Assembly (NCBI RefSeq): GCF_958450345.1
Contig: NC_088780.1
Span: 25,455,167-25,519,166, forward strand
DNA from: Calliphora vicina
Taxonomy: Eukaryota > Arthropoda > Insecta > Diptera > Calliphoridae
Direction of reading: 5' to 3'
Length of the DNA stretch: 64,000 nt
Made by a program: the position numbers and the translations under genes. Below, one piece after another: positions 36,412 through 49,000 of the stretch (positions are counted from its first letter, which is position 1; each line of letters starts with the position of its first letter). A model generated the notes under the pieces. That model ran no database searches and was not told the DNA's origin. It saw nothing but the letters and a program-made list of their open reading frames with translations.

Positions 36412-37231
36412 TATAAGCAACAACAGAGGCATAACATGGGGTTTAGGCGGCCGCCTGGCAGCTCTTGACTTTGCCGACGACATATGCCTTCTAACACATA
36501 GTCACTCTGACATGGTGCAAAGCCTTCAAATGGTAGAGACAGAAGCTGCAAAGGCAGGACTCAAAGTAAATATAAATAAGACGAAGGTAATGCGAGTAAA
36601 TGCAACATCCTACCGGCCATTCTCTATCCAAGACATCCAACTACAGGACGTGCACCACTTTTGCTACTTGGGTAGCATCATAACATCGACTGGAGGCTCT
36701 TCTGATGATGTCTCAAATCGCACCATGAGAGCTCGGCAAGCTTTCGGACAACTAAGCACAGTTTGGAAATCACCATCAATCTCCACCCGCACTAAGCTAA
36801 CAATTTTCAATTCGTGTGTTAAGTCTGTGCTCCTTTATGGCTGTGAAACGTGGAATATGGCGGCTAGAGACATAAACACTTTGCAAGTTTTCCACAACTG
36901 GCCCTACAGAATATCAAACACACACCTCTGGACAGTCACAAATCAAAGGCAAATACATTCCGAAGTTTTGAGAAGGAAATGGCGATGGATAGGCCACGCA
37001 TTACGAAGACCACCCGGAGATGTAACCCGCAAAGCCATTGACTGGAATCCGCAAGGTAGTAGAAGGAGAGGACGGCCTGCCCACACTTGGAGAAGACAGT
37101 TAGACATAGAGGCTTCGCTAGCAGGAAAAAGTTGGAATGAAATCAAGAACCTAGCATCAAACAGAAACGATTGGAAATCTTTTGTTGAGGCCCTATGTTC
37201 CTTATAGGAACTAAAGGAATTAATAATAATA
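36412..37231 (+). mobile_element. 5'-truncated non-LTR retrotransposon with TSD and (TAA)n tail
   Basis: The insert is flanked by ATATAAGCCG at 36402-36411 and 37232-37241 (10 bp) and ends in TTAATAATAATAAT, a short TAA tail in place of poly(A). Such tails occur in the I, CR1 and RTE groups. It carries only the last part of the reverse transcriptase gene. Confidence 0.9.
36413..37207 (+). pseudogene. LINE reverse transcriptase, C-terminal part
   Basis: Reads RGITWGLGGRLAALDFADDI from the insert edge. FADD is the catalytic motif of the reverse transcriptase palm; it is followed by AAKAGLKVNINKTKVM, VHHFCYLGSIIT, SVLLYGCETW and the basic C-terminus KWRWIGHALRRPPGD ... RRRGRPAHTWRR, ending at the TAG at 37205. 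No stop interrupts these 264 codons, so the insertion is fairly recent, but the endonuclease and most of the fingers are missing through 5' truncation. The C-terminal layout recalls RTE-like elements; the clade was not tested. Confidence 0.85.
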
Positions 37232-37475
37232 ATATAAGCCGTTGCAAAGGTCTTTGAAATATGTATCATTAGACTTAGTAATCCAGATATAGATCAAGAA
37301 TATGTCAAACATCGAGGTTTTCCTGGTTTTTTTCTTTTAAAATTTGTAGGCCGATTATCTCGAGTCGGTTCTATAGCGGATATTTTGATGTATGAATCAT
37401 GTATGTAGGTTATTTGGGGGCTACGGTTAGTTGATTTCAACATTCAGCTATCTATAACGATCCAGAATATACATA

Positions 37476-37777
37476 CATTAGAGTTAATTTTAAAAATTTG
37501 ATTTGCGGGTATCATCATTTTTCTGAAGGTCTTTGTGCAAATAAAATTAATGGCGTGGTTCAACGCACCTGAAGACGCGCATTTTGAGGACATTTTTCTG
37601 TAGAGCAAAAACGGTTGAATAAATTGCATCAAAAATTATGCGCGTCTTTAGGTGCGTTGAACCACCACAAGGAGTGACAATTTAAAAAAAAGGACGCCAT
37701 TATTTTTATTTGCGCAAAAACCTTCAGAAAAATTATGATACCCGAAATGACGTGACCTGATCACAAACGAACTCTAA
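37476..37777. mobile_element. Palindromic MITE inserted in R-A (TTAGAGTT ends)
   Basis: Left end TTAGAGTTAATTTT, right end CGAACTCTAA. The inner arms pair over long stretches: GGTATCATCATTTTTCTGAA with TTCAGAAAAATTATGATACC, and GTGGTTCAACGCACCTGAAG with CTTTAGGTGCGTTGAACCAC. TATACATA occurs on both sides, the likely 8-bp target duplication within the R-A word GAATATACATATATATACTT. Confidence 0.8.
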
Positions 37778-38289
37778 TATACATATATATACTTTGTGGA
37801 GTCGCAAATGAAAAATATAGAAATTACAAACGGAATGACAAACTTGTATATACCCTTGTCACTCATGGTGAAGGGTATAAAAAGAAATTAAAATATAGTA
37901 ACATTGAAAAGGGACGAAAAAAAATTTTTTGAGTCCTTACTCTTCTGAATTCAATAATAGTTGGTATATATAATTTCCATGCTTATACAAAATTTAAAGT
38001 TCCACGAACTTTAGTCTGGTTTTTATATAGGTTCAAAGTTCATATTTTTTAATAGATGCGTGCAAAATACCAAAAATAAAACTTTTAATATGTAAATTTT
38101 GTGCGCAAAGCAAAGGTCTGAATTTTGAAAATATTTCAATCAATTTTGGTAAATAAACTTTTTTCGGTCCAACGACTAAGAAATTGGTCCACTATTTCAC
38201 CGAAATATGACTATCGCTCACACATGTAGATATATAGATATCTACACAAATTTCCTTTCAAATAAGTTGTATATACACGGAAGTCATGT

Positions 38290-38640
38290 CAGCTAATTTT
38301 ATGATGATCAGTCCATAATTAATCATAGCTCCCATATAAGGCCTACTTCCGAATATCACTTTAACCACCAAAATGTCTTAAAATTTTTTGAAACTACATA
38401 GAATTCAGAAGAAATAAGTTTGATATAGACATAAATCACACAATCTAATTTCATGTCGATCGCTCCATAATTGGTCACAGCTCCCATATAGGCCCACTTT
38501 CTAAAATCACTTTAACGAGCATAAATCTCAAAAAAATTTTGTAATCTAAATATAATTTCACAAAAATAAGTTTCATATAGAAATAAATTCACCAAAGTAA
38601 ATTTTAAATTTTTAAACCACTTCAAATTTTGTATGATCAT
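38290..38640 (+). repeat. Tandem repeat, about 155-bp unit, two or more copies
   Basis: The segment GATCAGTCCATAATTAATCATAGCTCCC ATATAAGGCC followed by ACTTCCGAATATCACTTTAA (38308-38363) recurs as CGATCGCTCCATAATTGGTC ACAGCTCCCATATAGGCCCA (38457-38515). The following AAATGTCTTAAAATTTTTTG... and AGAAATAAGTTTGATATAGA also repeat. It looks like a short satellite; I know no function. Confidence 0.7.
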
Positions 38641-38815
38641 AAAGAACCAAGTTTTAACAAATTTGAAACGGGTAAAGTCCGATCAAAGGTTCGAAATAAT
38701 TATTTTTTAATTCCATTAAATTAAATGTTATCTCTTAACCATTCCGTTGATAAATTCATTATTAATTAATTCATATGCTTAAATCGCTTGTACTTCAAAT
38801 GCCATCGACAATTTC

Positions 38816-39135
38816 GTACTAGATTAAAGAAACAGGTTTAATTTTTATCTTTAATCTAGTACGAAACTGTCGTATGCGTAAAACACATACGCCAACCGCG
38901 ATAAGGGTGATTGTTTTCAAAAAAGTTTCCATTGTATTGTCATTCACTGTATATTCCCAATTCCATGAAAACCAAAAAAATTTGAAAAATCCAAATTGGA
39001 TCGATTGAATGGTTCTGGAATTGTCATACATAATCACCCTTATCGTACTAGATAAAAGAAACAGTTTGCATTTTATCTTTAATCTTGTACGAAACAGTCG
39101 TAGGCGTAAGACGTTTACGCCAATCACGATAAGGA
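38816..39135. repeat. Two direct copies of a hairpin unit (GTACTAGATTAAAGAAACAG)
   Basis: 38817-38863 is a near-perfect hairpin: GTACTAGATTAAAGAAACAG, a short loop, then TTTATCTTTAATCTAGTAC. It is followed by GAAACTGTCGTATGCGTAAA and ACGCCAACCGCGATAAGGGTG. About 230 bp on, at 39047-39135, hairpin and follower recur in the same orientation with some changes. The unit spacing and hairpins suggest remnants of a terminal-repeat element. Confidence 0.65.
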
Positions 39136-40075
39136 TGAATATTTACAATAAATACATAACCATACATATTGGTTAAATTCTTAAGTAAAAAGTACCATAT
39201 TCTATCATTATTTAGTACAATTTGTAATATTCATTTTGCATCCCTATTATACATGTATAGAGAAAAACCTAGTCCTTCCTTGTTTCGATTGAGTGAGTGA
39301 TTGAGTGTGTTTGGGTGTGTGTGTGTGTATGTGTTAGTGTTTTTATGAGGAGGAACATTTTGAAAATGGTCCGGCATTAAAATACACAGTACAAATATAA
39401 TACTAGTACAACAATTAATTTAGTTTGTTCAGACGCTTCGTTCGATATGCTTGTGCTATGTTTGAAAATTCACTTGCGCTATTAAGTAGCTACGCTTACG
39501 ATATTTTTGTATTCGGGTCGTAACCATTTGTGTAAAGTAGAAAGAAACAAAAAAAAAATAAATAAATAAAAAAAAAACACCATCACTTACTAACCGACCT
39601 GCGGTAATGATAAACGCGATAATAGTTTTAACGTCATTTATTAAATATATAAAACAATTGAACTTAAATAAAAATAATACAAATAAAACATAAGCAGCAG
39701 TCAGTGATTTGTGTTTGCTATGAGTGTGCAATATTTAACAAATGTGTAGTAGGGTGTTTAATTGTGTTTTACATTTTCAAAAGATGAATAAATAAAAAAG
39801 ATACAAAAGAAAAATTTTCAATAAAAAAAACAAAATTTATTTATTAATTTACAGCCCATAACACAAATGTTGGACTGAGGAGGGATATTCATGTGTATAT
39901 GAAGTTACCAACAACATCATCATTACCTTTTATGCAAAGAATTCAAAAATAAATGTGTTTCGGATAAAAAATAAAAAAAAATAAAATAAAATAAAAGTTA
40001 AAGAAACAAGTTAAACTTCTCTAAAATAACAAGTACTTAAAACGTAACAAAAAGAAGAAAATTTAAGCTGTGGCG
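39136..40075 (+). promoter_or_regulatory. Upstream region and probable 5' UTR of Kdm2
   Basis: A GT/GA-rich run (GTGTGTTTGGGTGTGTGTGT near 39310) lies upstream. A good splice acceptor, ATTTATTAATTTACAG, ends at 39854. Sequence from 39855 to the Kdm2 ATG at 40076 therefore probably belongs to one exon, with a further untranslated exon upstream whose donor I could not fix. Short upstream ATGs occur in this leader. The exact start site is not visible. Confidence 0.4.
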
Positions 40076-43000
40076 ATGTCCGAATCAACGGAATCGCCAG
40101 GAAAACAACAAAAGGCAACGCAACGACGCCAGTTGGTGAGTTTTACTTCTTTTTTTTTGTATTACATATTTCTATCTCAATATAAAACATATTTTTTCTT
40201 ACAAATTATTTTATCGCTTAACATATGAGTTTTATCATAATATCCATCCATCTATGTAGCTTGTTATGTTGTTTTTATAATTTATGATTTGTATGTTAAT
40301 TGAAAGTAAATAATATTTAGTAAAAAATGGAAAAATAAGAATGTATGTATATACTCGTATGTGTGCAATGCGTACGCGCACTTGATAACTGTGCAGCGTA
40401 ACATTAAGTTTCGTTATTAAAGAAAAAATATAAATTCAAATATACTTTATCCGCATATTCCGAGTTAGCAGCCATCACCTCATGTTAACAGGAACGCGTC
40501 TGGCAGCGTAATGAAACGACCAAACTAAACTAACGCCGCATGACGAATTCTTTTCGCTTTTATTGTGATTGTTGTTTTTTTATTATATATATTTCTATTC
40601 CACGTTGTTGTCTTCTTCTTTATCAAATATTCGCTTTCGTTTGTCTGTGACTTTTGTGTTCGCTCGACGAGCATCAGTGATGGGTTTTGAAAATTTGTTA
40701 ATTTGTACCCAATCGGTTTATAGAATATGCTAAAATGTTTTCATTGTGGTTAAAAGTGACAATATAATATTGACCCATACAATGAAATGTTTCCAAATAA
40801 TCCAAAAAAAAATTTTTTTTATAAAAATATTTATAATTAATATTTAATTTACTATTCTTATATTAACAAAAACAAGTAAGAGAGCTATATTCGAATGTGC
40901 CGAATCTTACATACCCTTCACAAAATTATACTTCAAAATATTGATTTTTTTTCCAGTTGTTTTTTTAATGTTTTTTTCGAATTGTTATTTTAAAATATTT
41001 TTTTTTTTAAATTTTAAATTTAATTTTATGGTTTCTTAAATTTTTTTTAGCTGAAAAAAAATATTTGGGTTAAAAAATATTTTTTCCGATTTTGACCCAT
41101 TGTAGGTCCAACTTAATATGGTCTTATATACGTCGTTGCAAAGGTCTTTGAAATATCTATCATTAGATATCATTATTGTCTATATTAATGAGGTTGTCTT
41201 GGTTTTTTCCTCATATCTCAGCTATTTGTGGATCTATTTTGCTGATTTTAAATAGGAAACTTCTCGAAAGCATGTATGATAGAATTATTGAAGATTTGGA
41301 TCCCGAAGATAATGGGGTCATTGATTTCAACAGACAGACCGACGGACAGACGTTCATGGCTTAATCGACTCCGCTATCTGATGAAGGGTATAAAAAAACA
41401 ATTGAGAGTGCCAAAGTATAAATTAAAAATATTGGTGAAAATTTTGTGAAAATAAATATTTAAAAAAAAAAAATTGGTGAAAAGTAATTTTTGTTGAAAA
41501 AATCTAGATAGTCGGGTTAAAAAAATTAGTGAAAACAAATTTTTGTTAAACAAGTAAGAGAGATATATTCGGCTGTTTCGAATATTTTGTACCCATCACC
41601 AAACTATACTTTAAAATACAAATTTTAAATATTTTTCGGTAAACAAAATTTATTAGTGAAAACATTTTTGTGACAAAAAAATTTAAAATTTTTATTTATT
41701 TATAATGAAAAAATTTAATGACAAAAATTTTTTTTAGTGAAAAAAAAACGGATTAAAAAATATTTTTCCAATTTTTACTCATTGTAGTTCCGACTATCTA
41801 TCATTAGATATCCATATATCGAGTTTTTTTTAAGTTTTTATGGTAAATTTTATTGTGAAAATTTATCGTAAACATTTGGGGTATTCACACGTTCTACTAT
41901 TTGGTCATAATGTCTTAATATATTATAATGTTTGTAGTTGTGTTTTAAACAAAAAATATTATTTTATGACAAAACAATAAACATAGTTCAAGTGGTTAGA
42001 ACTTTTTTGTTTAAAATACAACAAAAATTTGTTTAAACTATCATAATCTATTAGGACATTATGACAATATGACCAAATAGTAGACCGTGTGAATACCCCA
42101 AATGTTTACGATAAATTTTCACAATAAAATTTACCATAAAAACTTAAAATTTAATGATGTAGTGATTTTTCGTGAAGAAATATTTAGAATTCGTCTTAGT
42201 GTAAAATTTGAACGAATGAATATCAGAGCATCGAATTAATTAGTTCAATTTGATCCTAATTCTTTGAATGATTCAACTTTTGTTAATTTCAAATTGAATT
42301 AAAATATTTTTGCTTTCGAAATTCCTTCCGAAGCCAATCTGATAAGACAATATTAATTGGCAGTTATTCAGAATAATTCATAACTTTCGTTATTCATTTG
42401 ATCAGTATTCATACCAATTGCATAAAACAAATGATCCACACAATGGTTGACATGATCTGGTCTGGATGCTTCCATTCCGAAGCCAATCTGATGAAAACTT
42501 GGCTTTAATTTCAATACGCATTCAATATTTTAAATGAAAAACTGCTTGAACTTTTAATTAAATAATGTTGTTAACAGCTCTTATAGTACTTTTTAGGTTC
42601 CCATTGTACCAATAAAAGTACAATTAAAATAAAAAAAAATCATCATTGCTTCAAATTAATAAATTTTCTCATTCTGTTGGTTTCAGGTTTGTGTGAGTTT
42701 TTACAATTTTGTTTCACATCATTTTCTTCTCTCAATTATTTAATTGATATTCTCTCACTCACGAACACTACTGCAAATATACTCCTCGATTCGTGTTATC
42801 AGCAAATGCAATATGAGTTTAAAAGTAATTCTATTGAAAACATTTCTAGGTGTAATAATCAACTATCTACCTACCTACAATATGGGAAGATAATTCGGTT
42901 ATTTTTATAAGTTCAGCCTATTATGGCATTATATCGGTCTAAAATTAAGATTTAATTTAAAAAAAAACAGCAAGTGAAGCTACCTACCTTTTTAGGAACC

Positions 43001-46000
43001 TTTAAAATAAGGTGTAATAAAGTTGTATGAATAATAAGTGTATTATTTAATAAAAGAGATACTTAATAATGCGTAAGGAAATATTCAACGAAAACCTTAT
43101 TCAACATTCACATTGTTGAAATATTTAAAGAAATAATATTTTATACAGATCGAGTTTACGATCACCATTCATGCGTGTCCAAATGAAAGATCGAAACACA
43201 ATTTTCAAGTTTATGAAAATTTTGACTATTGCATAAACACATAACAAATTATTCTAGTAAAATAATTAAACAAAATTTAAGCATTCCCACGATTTATCAC
43301 GTGCTGTCAATTCCAGCAACAACTCAAATATGAAATCTAGGGTTCCTAATTTTCCGGACTTTTTTCATTTCATCATTCTTTAAAACAAAAAACCAGTAAA
43401 ATTTTTCGAATCAGTAGTTTTCCTAGAATTTTTTGGTTTAAAATGGGCGGCGCTACGTGTTACACAGTTCATGACACTTTGGATATTTTGCACCAGCAAT
43501 TTGAGGGCATGGTCATCACACGTGAAGGTGATGTGAACAGGCCACCAATATCTTGCGATTTGACCCCTTTAGACTTTTTCTGTTTTAACTAAAAAAAATC
43601 TGATGTTTGGTCACGCAGAGAAAACAGTTTTGGTTGTAATAACCGAATTTGATGCTAATCTTTCAACCGTTATTTGTCAATTGACCATCTGTTGCTAGAA
43701 CAGAAAAAATCTAAGGATATAATGGAATCATTCGATCAGCAACAAAGAATTCGATCAGCAGCTAATAATCTTTAAGAAGAAAACATAGAAAGAACAAAAA
43801 TTCCAGGGAATTCTAGGGAAATATCAAAAATTCATGTGTTGAATGAATATCAGATTAATCAAAAACTAAAGAATGTTTTTTTATAACTGTAGAATTTGTT
43901 TCATAGAAACAACTATGACACAAAATATCATACTGAGTTAACAATGTACAACAATATTTGTACTTACAATTTTATCTTTTATCGAATGTTTACAGCAAAT
44001 ATAAAATTGACAATTTATTAATGCAATAATATATGCACTTGTGTGGATGTTTGTGTTAAATATTGCCCTTTTTCAATAACAATCTTTCTCGTATTTAACT
44101 ACAAAAACACACATTTATAATGCATTTTAGTATATAGAAAAGGTGTTTTACCTGGTGTCTGTGTAATTTCGTGCAAAAATATTAACTACTATAGGTATAA
44201 TATGCTCTCAAGCTCCTAAGTTCTCTTCATATTTCATTTAAACCAAATGTAATGAATTGAAAAGTTGTTGCTTCTGCTGATGCCGATGTTGATGATGATG
44301 ATGATACACACGATTACAAAGAACTTGCAAAACAAGTTTGTTATTATGAACATAAAATCAAATGAAAAAAATGCCAGGACATACAGTTGTGCGGAAAAAA
44401 TTAGCATTGTCTATTAAAAATACATACACAAATTTAAGATTCAAGATTCGTTTCATACCTCTACTCATAATGGCAACTTTTATTTTTAAACACATTCTGC
44501 AATATATTCGGATGCTGGGATATCATTAATCCTTGATTTATCGACTCTAATCTGTACTGAAATGTCTTTCTAACAAGATATAAAAGACAAACAAATCGGT
44601 TTCAAAGTATTAAATTTATTAAAACTTCCTCTAACCATTATGTGTCTCAGACCAGTTGTATTAGAAATTCCACAAAACATTTTTCATGTTTGAGAAAAAG
44701 TCTAAACTTTTGTCTGTTTAATAACATCCTTTTTTTGTAAAAAAAAATATATTGAATTATTATACGTAATTAGACTTCTGGTCATTTTATCGAAACTACC
44801 GCGACCTAAAAGACCGTTCACAGATTTGAGTCGCTGACGGATCTGTTTTGAATCGGAAATGGAACAGCAAGAATCGTAAACTCATTCAAATTTTTGTAGC
44901 CTATTTTTAGTTAATGCACGATTCATTCAGAATTCAGAATAAATATCGGGAAAAATATTTTTGAACCCGAATTTGTTTACTTGTATATAGAGAATATGCA
45001 TATAAATTGAGAGACCTATCCATCGATATACTATATATAACGGCTTAGAAATTCGGAACCACAATGGACTAATTTCAGAGGAACAAATGTTTCACCAAAA
45101 TCTGGAGATTGGACTGGTCACTTTAAAACACGTACCTGATTGGTTTGTAACCACTCGGTTACAACACTAGAAGTGTGTTTGGGATCATTGTCGTGCTGGA
45201 ATCTCAAAACTAGGGACATATTTTCCTCAGCGTATGGATACATAACATCGTTTAAAATGGATTTGTATCCAATTCCAGTCTAAGTATTGTATATTTTTGT
45301 TATCCAGTACAATATTTTTCCCTTTGGACTTATTTTTAGAAATAATAACTTTTTTCTTTTCATAAATAACAAAAGTCTACTTACTCAAAAATGTAAAAAA
45401 TTCGAAAGTTCGAAAAGTCGATTTTATAAAAATCGAAAAAAAGGTCGACTATAGAGCCCTACAACCAACATTATCCTCATTTGCCGTGCGGCTAACAGTT
45501 TGACAACTAGTTTCAAATGTTAGATTATTATTAACTTCTCGGGGAGTCATTTCCTGGGCCTTTTATTTGAAGAGGTTTTAAACTTAATTGTTAAGTTAAG
45601 TATTTAAATACTGCAGTACAGTTTTTCCGACCCTATAAAGTATATATATTTTGGATCCTTATAGATAGCGGAGTCTATTAAGCCATGACCGTCTGTCTGT
45701 CTGTTGAAATCAATTTTCTGAAGACCCCAGATATCTTCGGGATCCAAATCTTCAATAATTCTGTCAGACATGCTTTCGAGAAGTTTCCTATTTAAAATCA
45801 GCAAAATCGGTTCACAAATGGCTGAGATATGAGGAAAAAACCAGGACAACCTCGATTTTTGACCTATATCTGGATTACTAAGTCATTAATATAGACAATA
45901 TGGATATCTAATGATAGATATTTCAAAGACCTTTGCAACGACGTAATAAGTTGGACCCACAATGGGTCAAAATCGGAAAAAATATTTTTTAACCCGAATT

Positions 46001-49000
46001 TTTTTTTCACCAAAAAAAATTTAAAAAACAAAATTTTTTTAAAAAAAAAAAAATAATTAAAAAAATGTTTTTTTCAAAAAAATTAAAAAAACAACTGTAA
46101 AAAAATTTATTTTTGTAAATTTGTATTTTGAAGTATAATTTGGTGAAGGGTACATAAGATTCGGCACAGCCGAATATAGCTCTTACTTGTTTTTTTAATT
46201 TTTAAAATGAAAAACGATTTTTTTGGATGTAAAATCAAATTTTAAAGTTTTAAGTTTCACACGCTTAATTTGAGAAAAATATTGCTCTTTTTTTCTTTTT
46301 TGGGCGGAGTATAAACTCCCACATCGATTCAAATCCTCAGTCGACCTATATCTTCATATAGGATGCTGGGACGGTTAAGCGACAATGGCAATGACGCGCA
46401 AATTCTTTCTCAACCTAGAGCTGAATTACGAATGGTTGCCTCTTTTTTTCTGCTATAATTTCGGTACTAACATGTTATTTATACAGGGTGCAAGATTTTA
46501 ATTACTTGACAGTAACACCACGTCTTGTCGGCAGAATTACAATACAAACACAAATTTGTTCATGTTCTTCTGTGTGGGGAAATTTTTAAAATAGGTGGCA
46601 TTTCTGTGAGAATATAACATCTAATGTCAGTCATAGTTGTGCTATCAACTATTCTGATAACAACGACAAAAGTTGTCCTCACAAGACAAATTCATGTGCG
46701 GACAAGAAAATGTTCGTCTCTTGAACAAATTGATGTCTTGTCAAGACCGAGTGTAAAGTCCAGTAAAGTGGTGCCAAAAAAATGTTGACTGTTTAGAGTT
46801 ACCCCATTAACTATGCATATTCACTACTGAGCTATATTTCAAAATAAAATAAAGTTTGAAGAATCGTTATAAGACTCGATTTCATCTGTATGTTAAAATC
46901 AACTTTCCGAAGCCACCAATAACTTGATACATCATAGTCCCGCTTAGGATGCTAATTAAATTCGTTACAAATGCAGAGATATAAGCAAACAACCACAACG
47001 ACCTCTCTTACCCTAGTTAACAGTGTATGCTATAATCAAAGTTTTCTAGATAGATAGAAATATCACTATAGTAATGTAAAATTTTATGATTCATTATAGG
47101 AAAATCATACTCATATATTTGAAAAGATTTGTCATATTTTCCAATAAAAAAAAGTTGGTTTGATTGTACTCGCAGTTAAAATTCATCCAAATATGTAGTT
47201 GCATCCTAAATATTTAGTATATTTTTTTTAAAACTAGATATGTACTAAAATATGCTTATATGTACAACATTCTATGTAGGAGGCATATTTTCCTTTAAAT
47301 TGCGCAAAAATTATGACATGATATACATATTTATTATGTACAGGGTGAATACTGAATGTTATCAATTATATGATATTCAATTTTAAAAACAATCTGTATA
47401 TTTTCATACATATGTATGTAAGTATGCATGTATGTATGTATAAATGGATGTATTTACGTAAATATTTATTATACAATATTCATAAATAAATAGTATGTAC
47501 TACATTTATAGTATGTATATATGCATATGTGTATAATAGGGGTATAACGAAATGTTTGTTATTGTACCACAAAATGTACAATGATTTTTTTGGGATCGTT
47601 ATAGGAATAAATCTTCATGCATGAAATTTTAATTTTCACAGTTGTCTCAATATATCGACAAACTGGATGTTACTAAATGTCGACATAAATTTAAGCTTCG
47701 CGACAGAATAGAAGCAAATGCGACATTGAGAAAACCAAATTTCTTTAATCTGCAGTATTTCGTTGGGAAAAAAGATAATCACCTAATGAGAAAACGGCCC
47801 TTAGTATTAAAATCTTATAACTAAAATTAAAACCTAATGCTCCCTGACGGGATCCTTGATGGACAAATGGGCCACATCTTTACGGGGTGGTAGATCGGCT
47901 CTACGAAGCCTTGATGGTGTTTGGCTCTGTGCGAAAAGTCTTGCAAGCGGGTTCGAGTGGTTTTGTAATTTCATAATGTATTTCTCACGGACATTCTTCA
48001 ACTTATCCTTAACTAACGGTACGTGTAGGTCCCTATGGATGTTCTCATTTTTTATGTACCATGGTGAGCCCGTCATTGTCCTAAGAATTTTCGATTGGGC
48101 CCTCTTTATAAGTTCAATACTAGAATTACTAGCCGTTCCACGTTGGATTTCATATGTCCAAATTGATTTTAAAACACTTTTATACTGGATGAATTTATAG
48201 TCAAGGCTTAATTTTGATTTGTCATTGATTAATCAGTGAAGGCTAGAGGCTCTTAACTTCATGTTAAGTCTCATGGCTAGACAAGTAAGTTGTCTATCCA
48301 AGTGAATACCATATGAAATATGTTCCTTTTTCCCATTTTTCGTTCATAAACTCTGTTCACGTGAAAAAATTCCCCATGTTGTGAAATTTTTAGATGGAAT
48401 TTTGTAAACAATAAACAGCTGTTACGAACAAAATCAACTATTGTGAATGAAAAGTTCAGGGGAATATCACGATAGCAATTTTCCCTTCGAGGGAAATGGA
48501 TATTTCATGTTTTTCACGATAAGGGTGAGTATCTGTTTGTGTAATGTTTATGTTATTTAGTGAGATAGGTAGACGGACAGTCAACTTTTCTGATAGTAAA
48601 TGTGATGTGTTTACTTTTGAGTTCGTTTACTCGTATTCTTCAGTTATTCAATCATATCTCCACGAGTGTGAGATAATTGGTCAATGAAGTAGAAGCTACC
48701 TAGGGATCTGCAAGGGAGCTAAGTATTGCAGTATCATCAGCCTTAATTTCATAATTTCACTTTATATTTGCTAAGAAAACTATAAAAAGTTATTGCCCTA
48801 ATATAAATACATACACACACATCTATTTTACTGCCTTAACAAACATCATTATAATTTGTGTCCTTCTTCCTACTAGAGAATATAATAGACTAAGGTGGGT
48901 TAATTTTAGTATGACGCGGCATCGTTACGCCATTGTTTTGTTGTATTTCGTTACTGGGGGGTGGGGGTCATATACTAAACAATATAGCAACAGAAACAGC

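Larger units (their letters stand above)
36104..37880 (+). mobile_element. R-A copy interrupted by a LINE and by a palindromic MITE
   Basis: The 5' end ATAAGAGAGATATATTCGGC TGTGCCGAATCTTATATACC is at 36104. The body resumes GTTGCAAAGGTCTTTGAAAT at 37242 after the LINE, is broken again at about 37476-37777, and ends CTCATGGTGAAGGGTATAAA at about 37880. The two breaks carry their own target duplications, which makes this R-A copy older than both inserts. Confidence 0.85.

Noticed and set aside
47945..47965. tRNA-like B-box (GGGTTCGAGTGG)
   Set aside because: It lies within the jockey ORF2 fossil and no cloverleaf could be formed around it.
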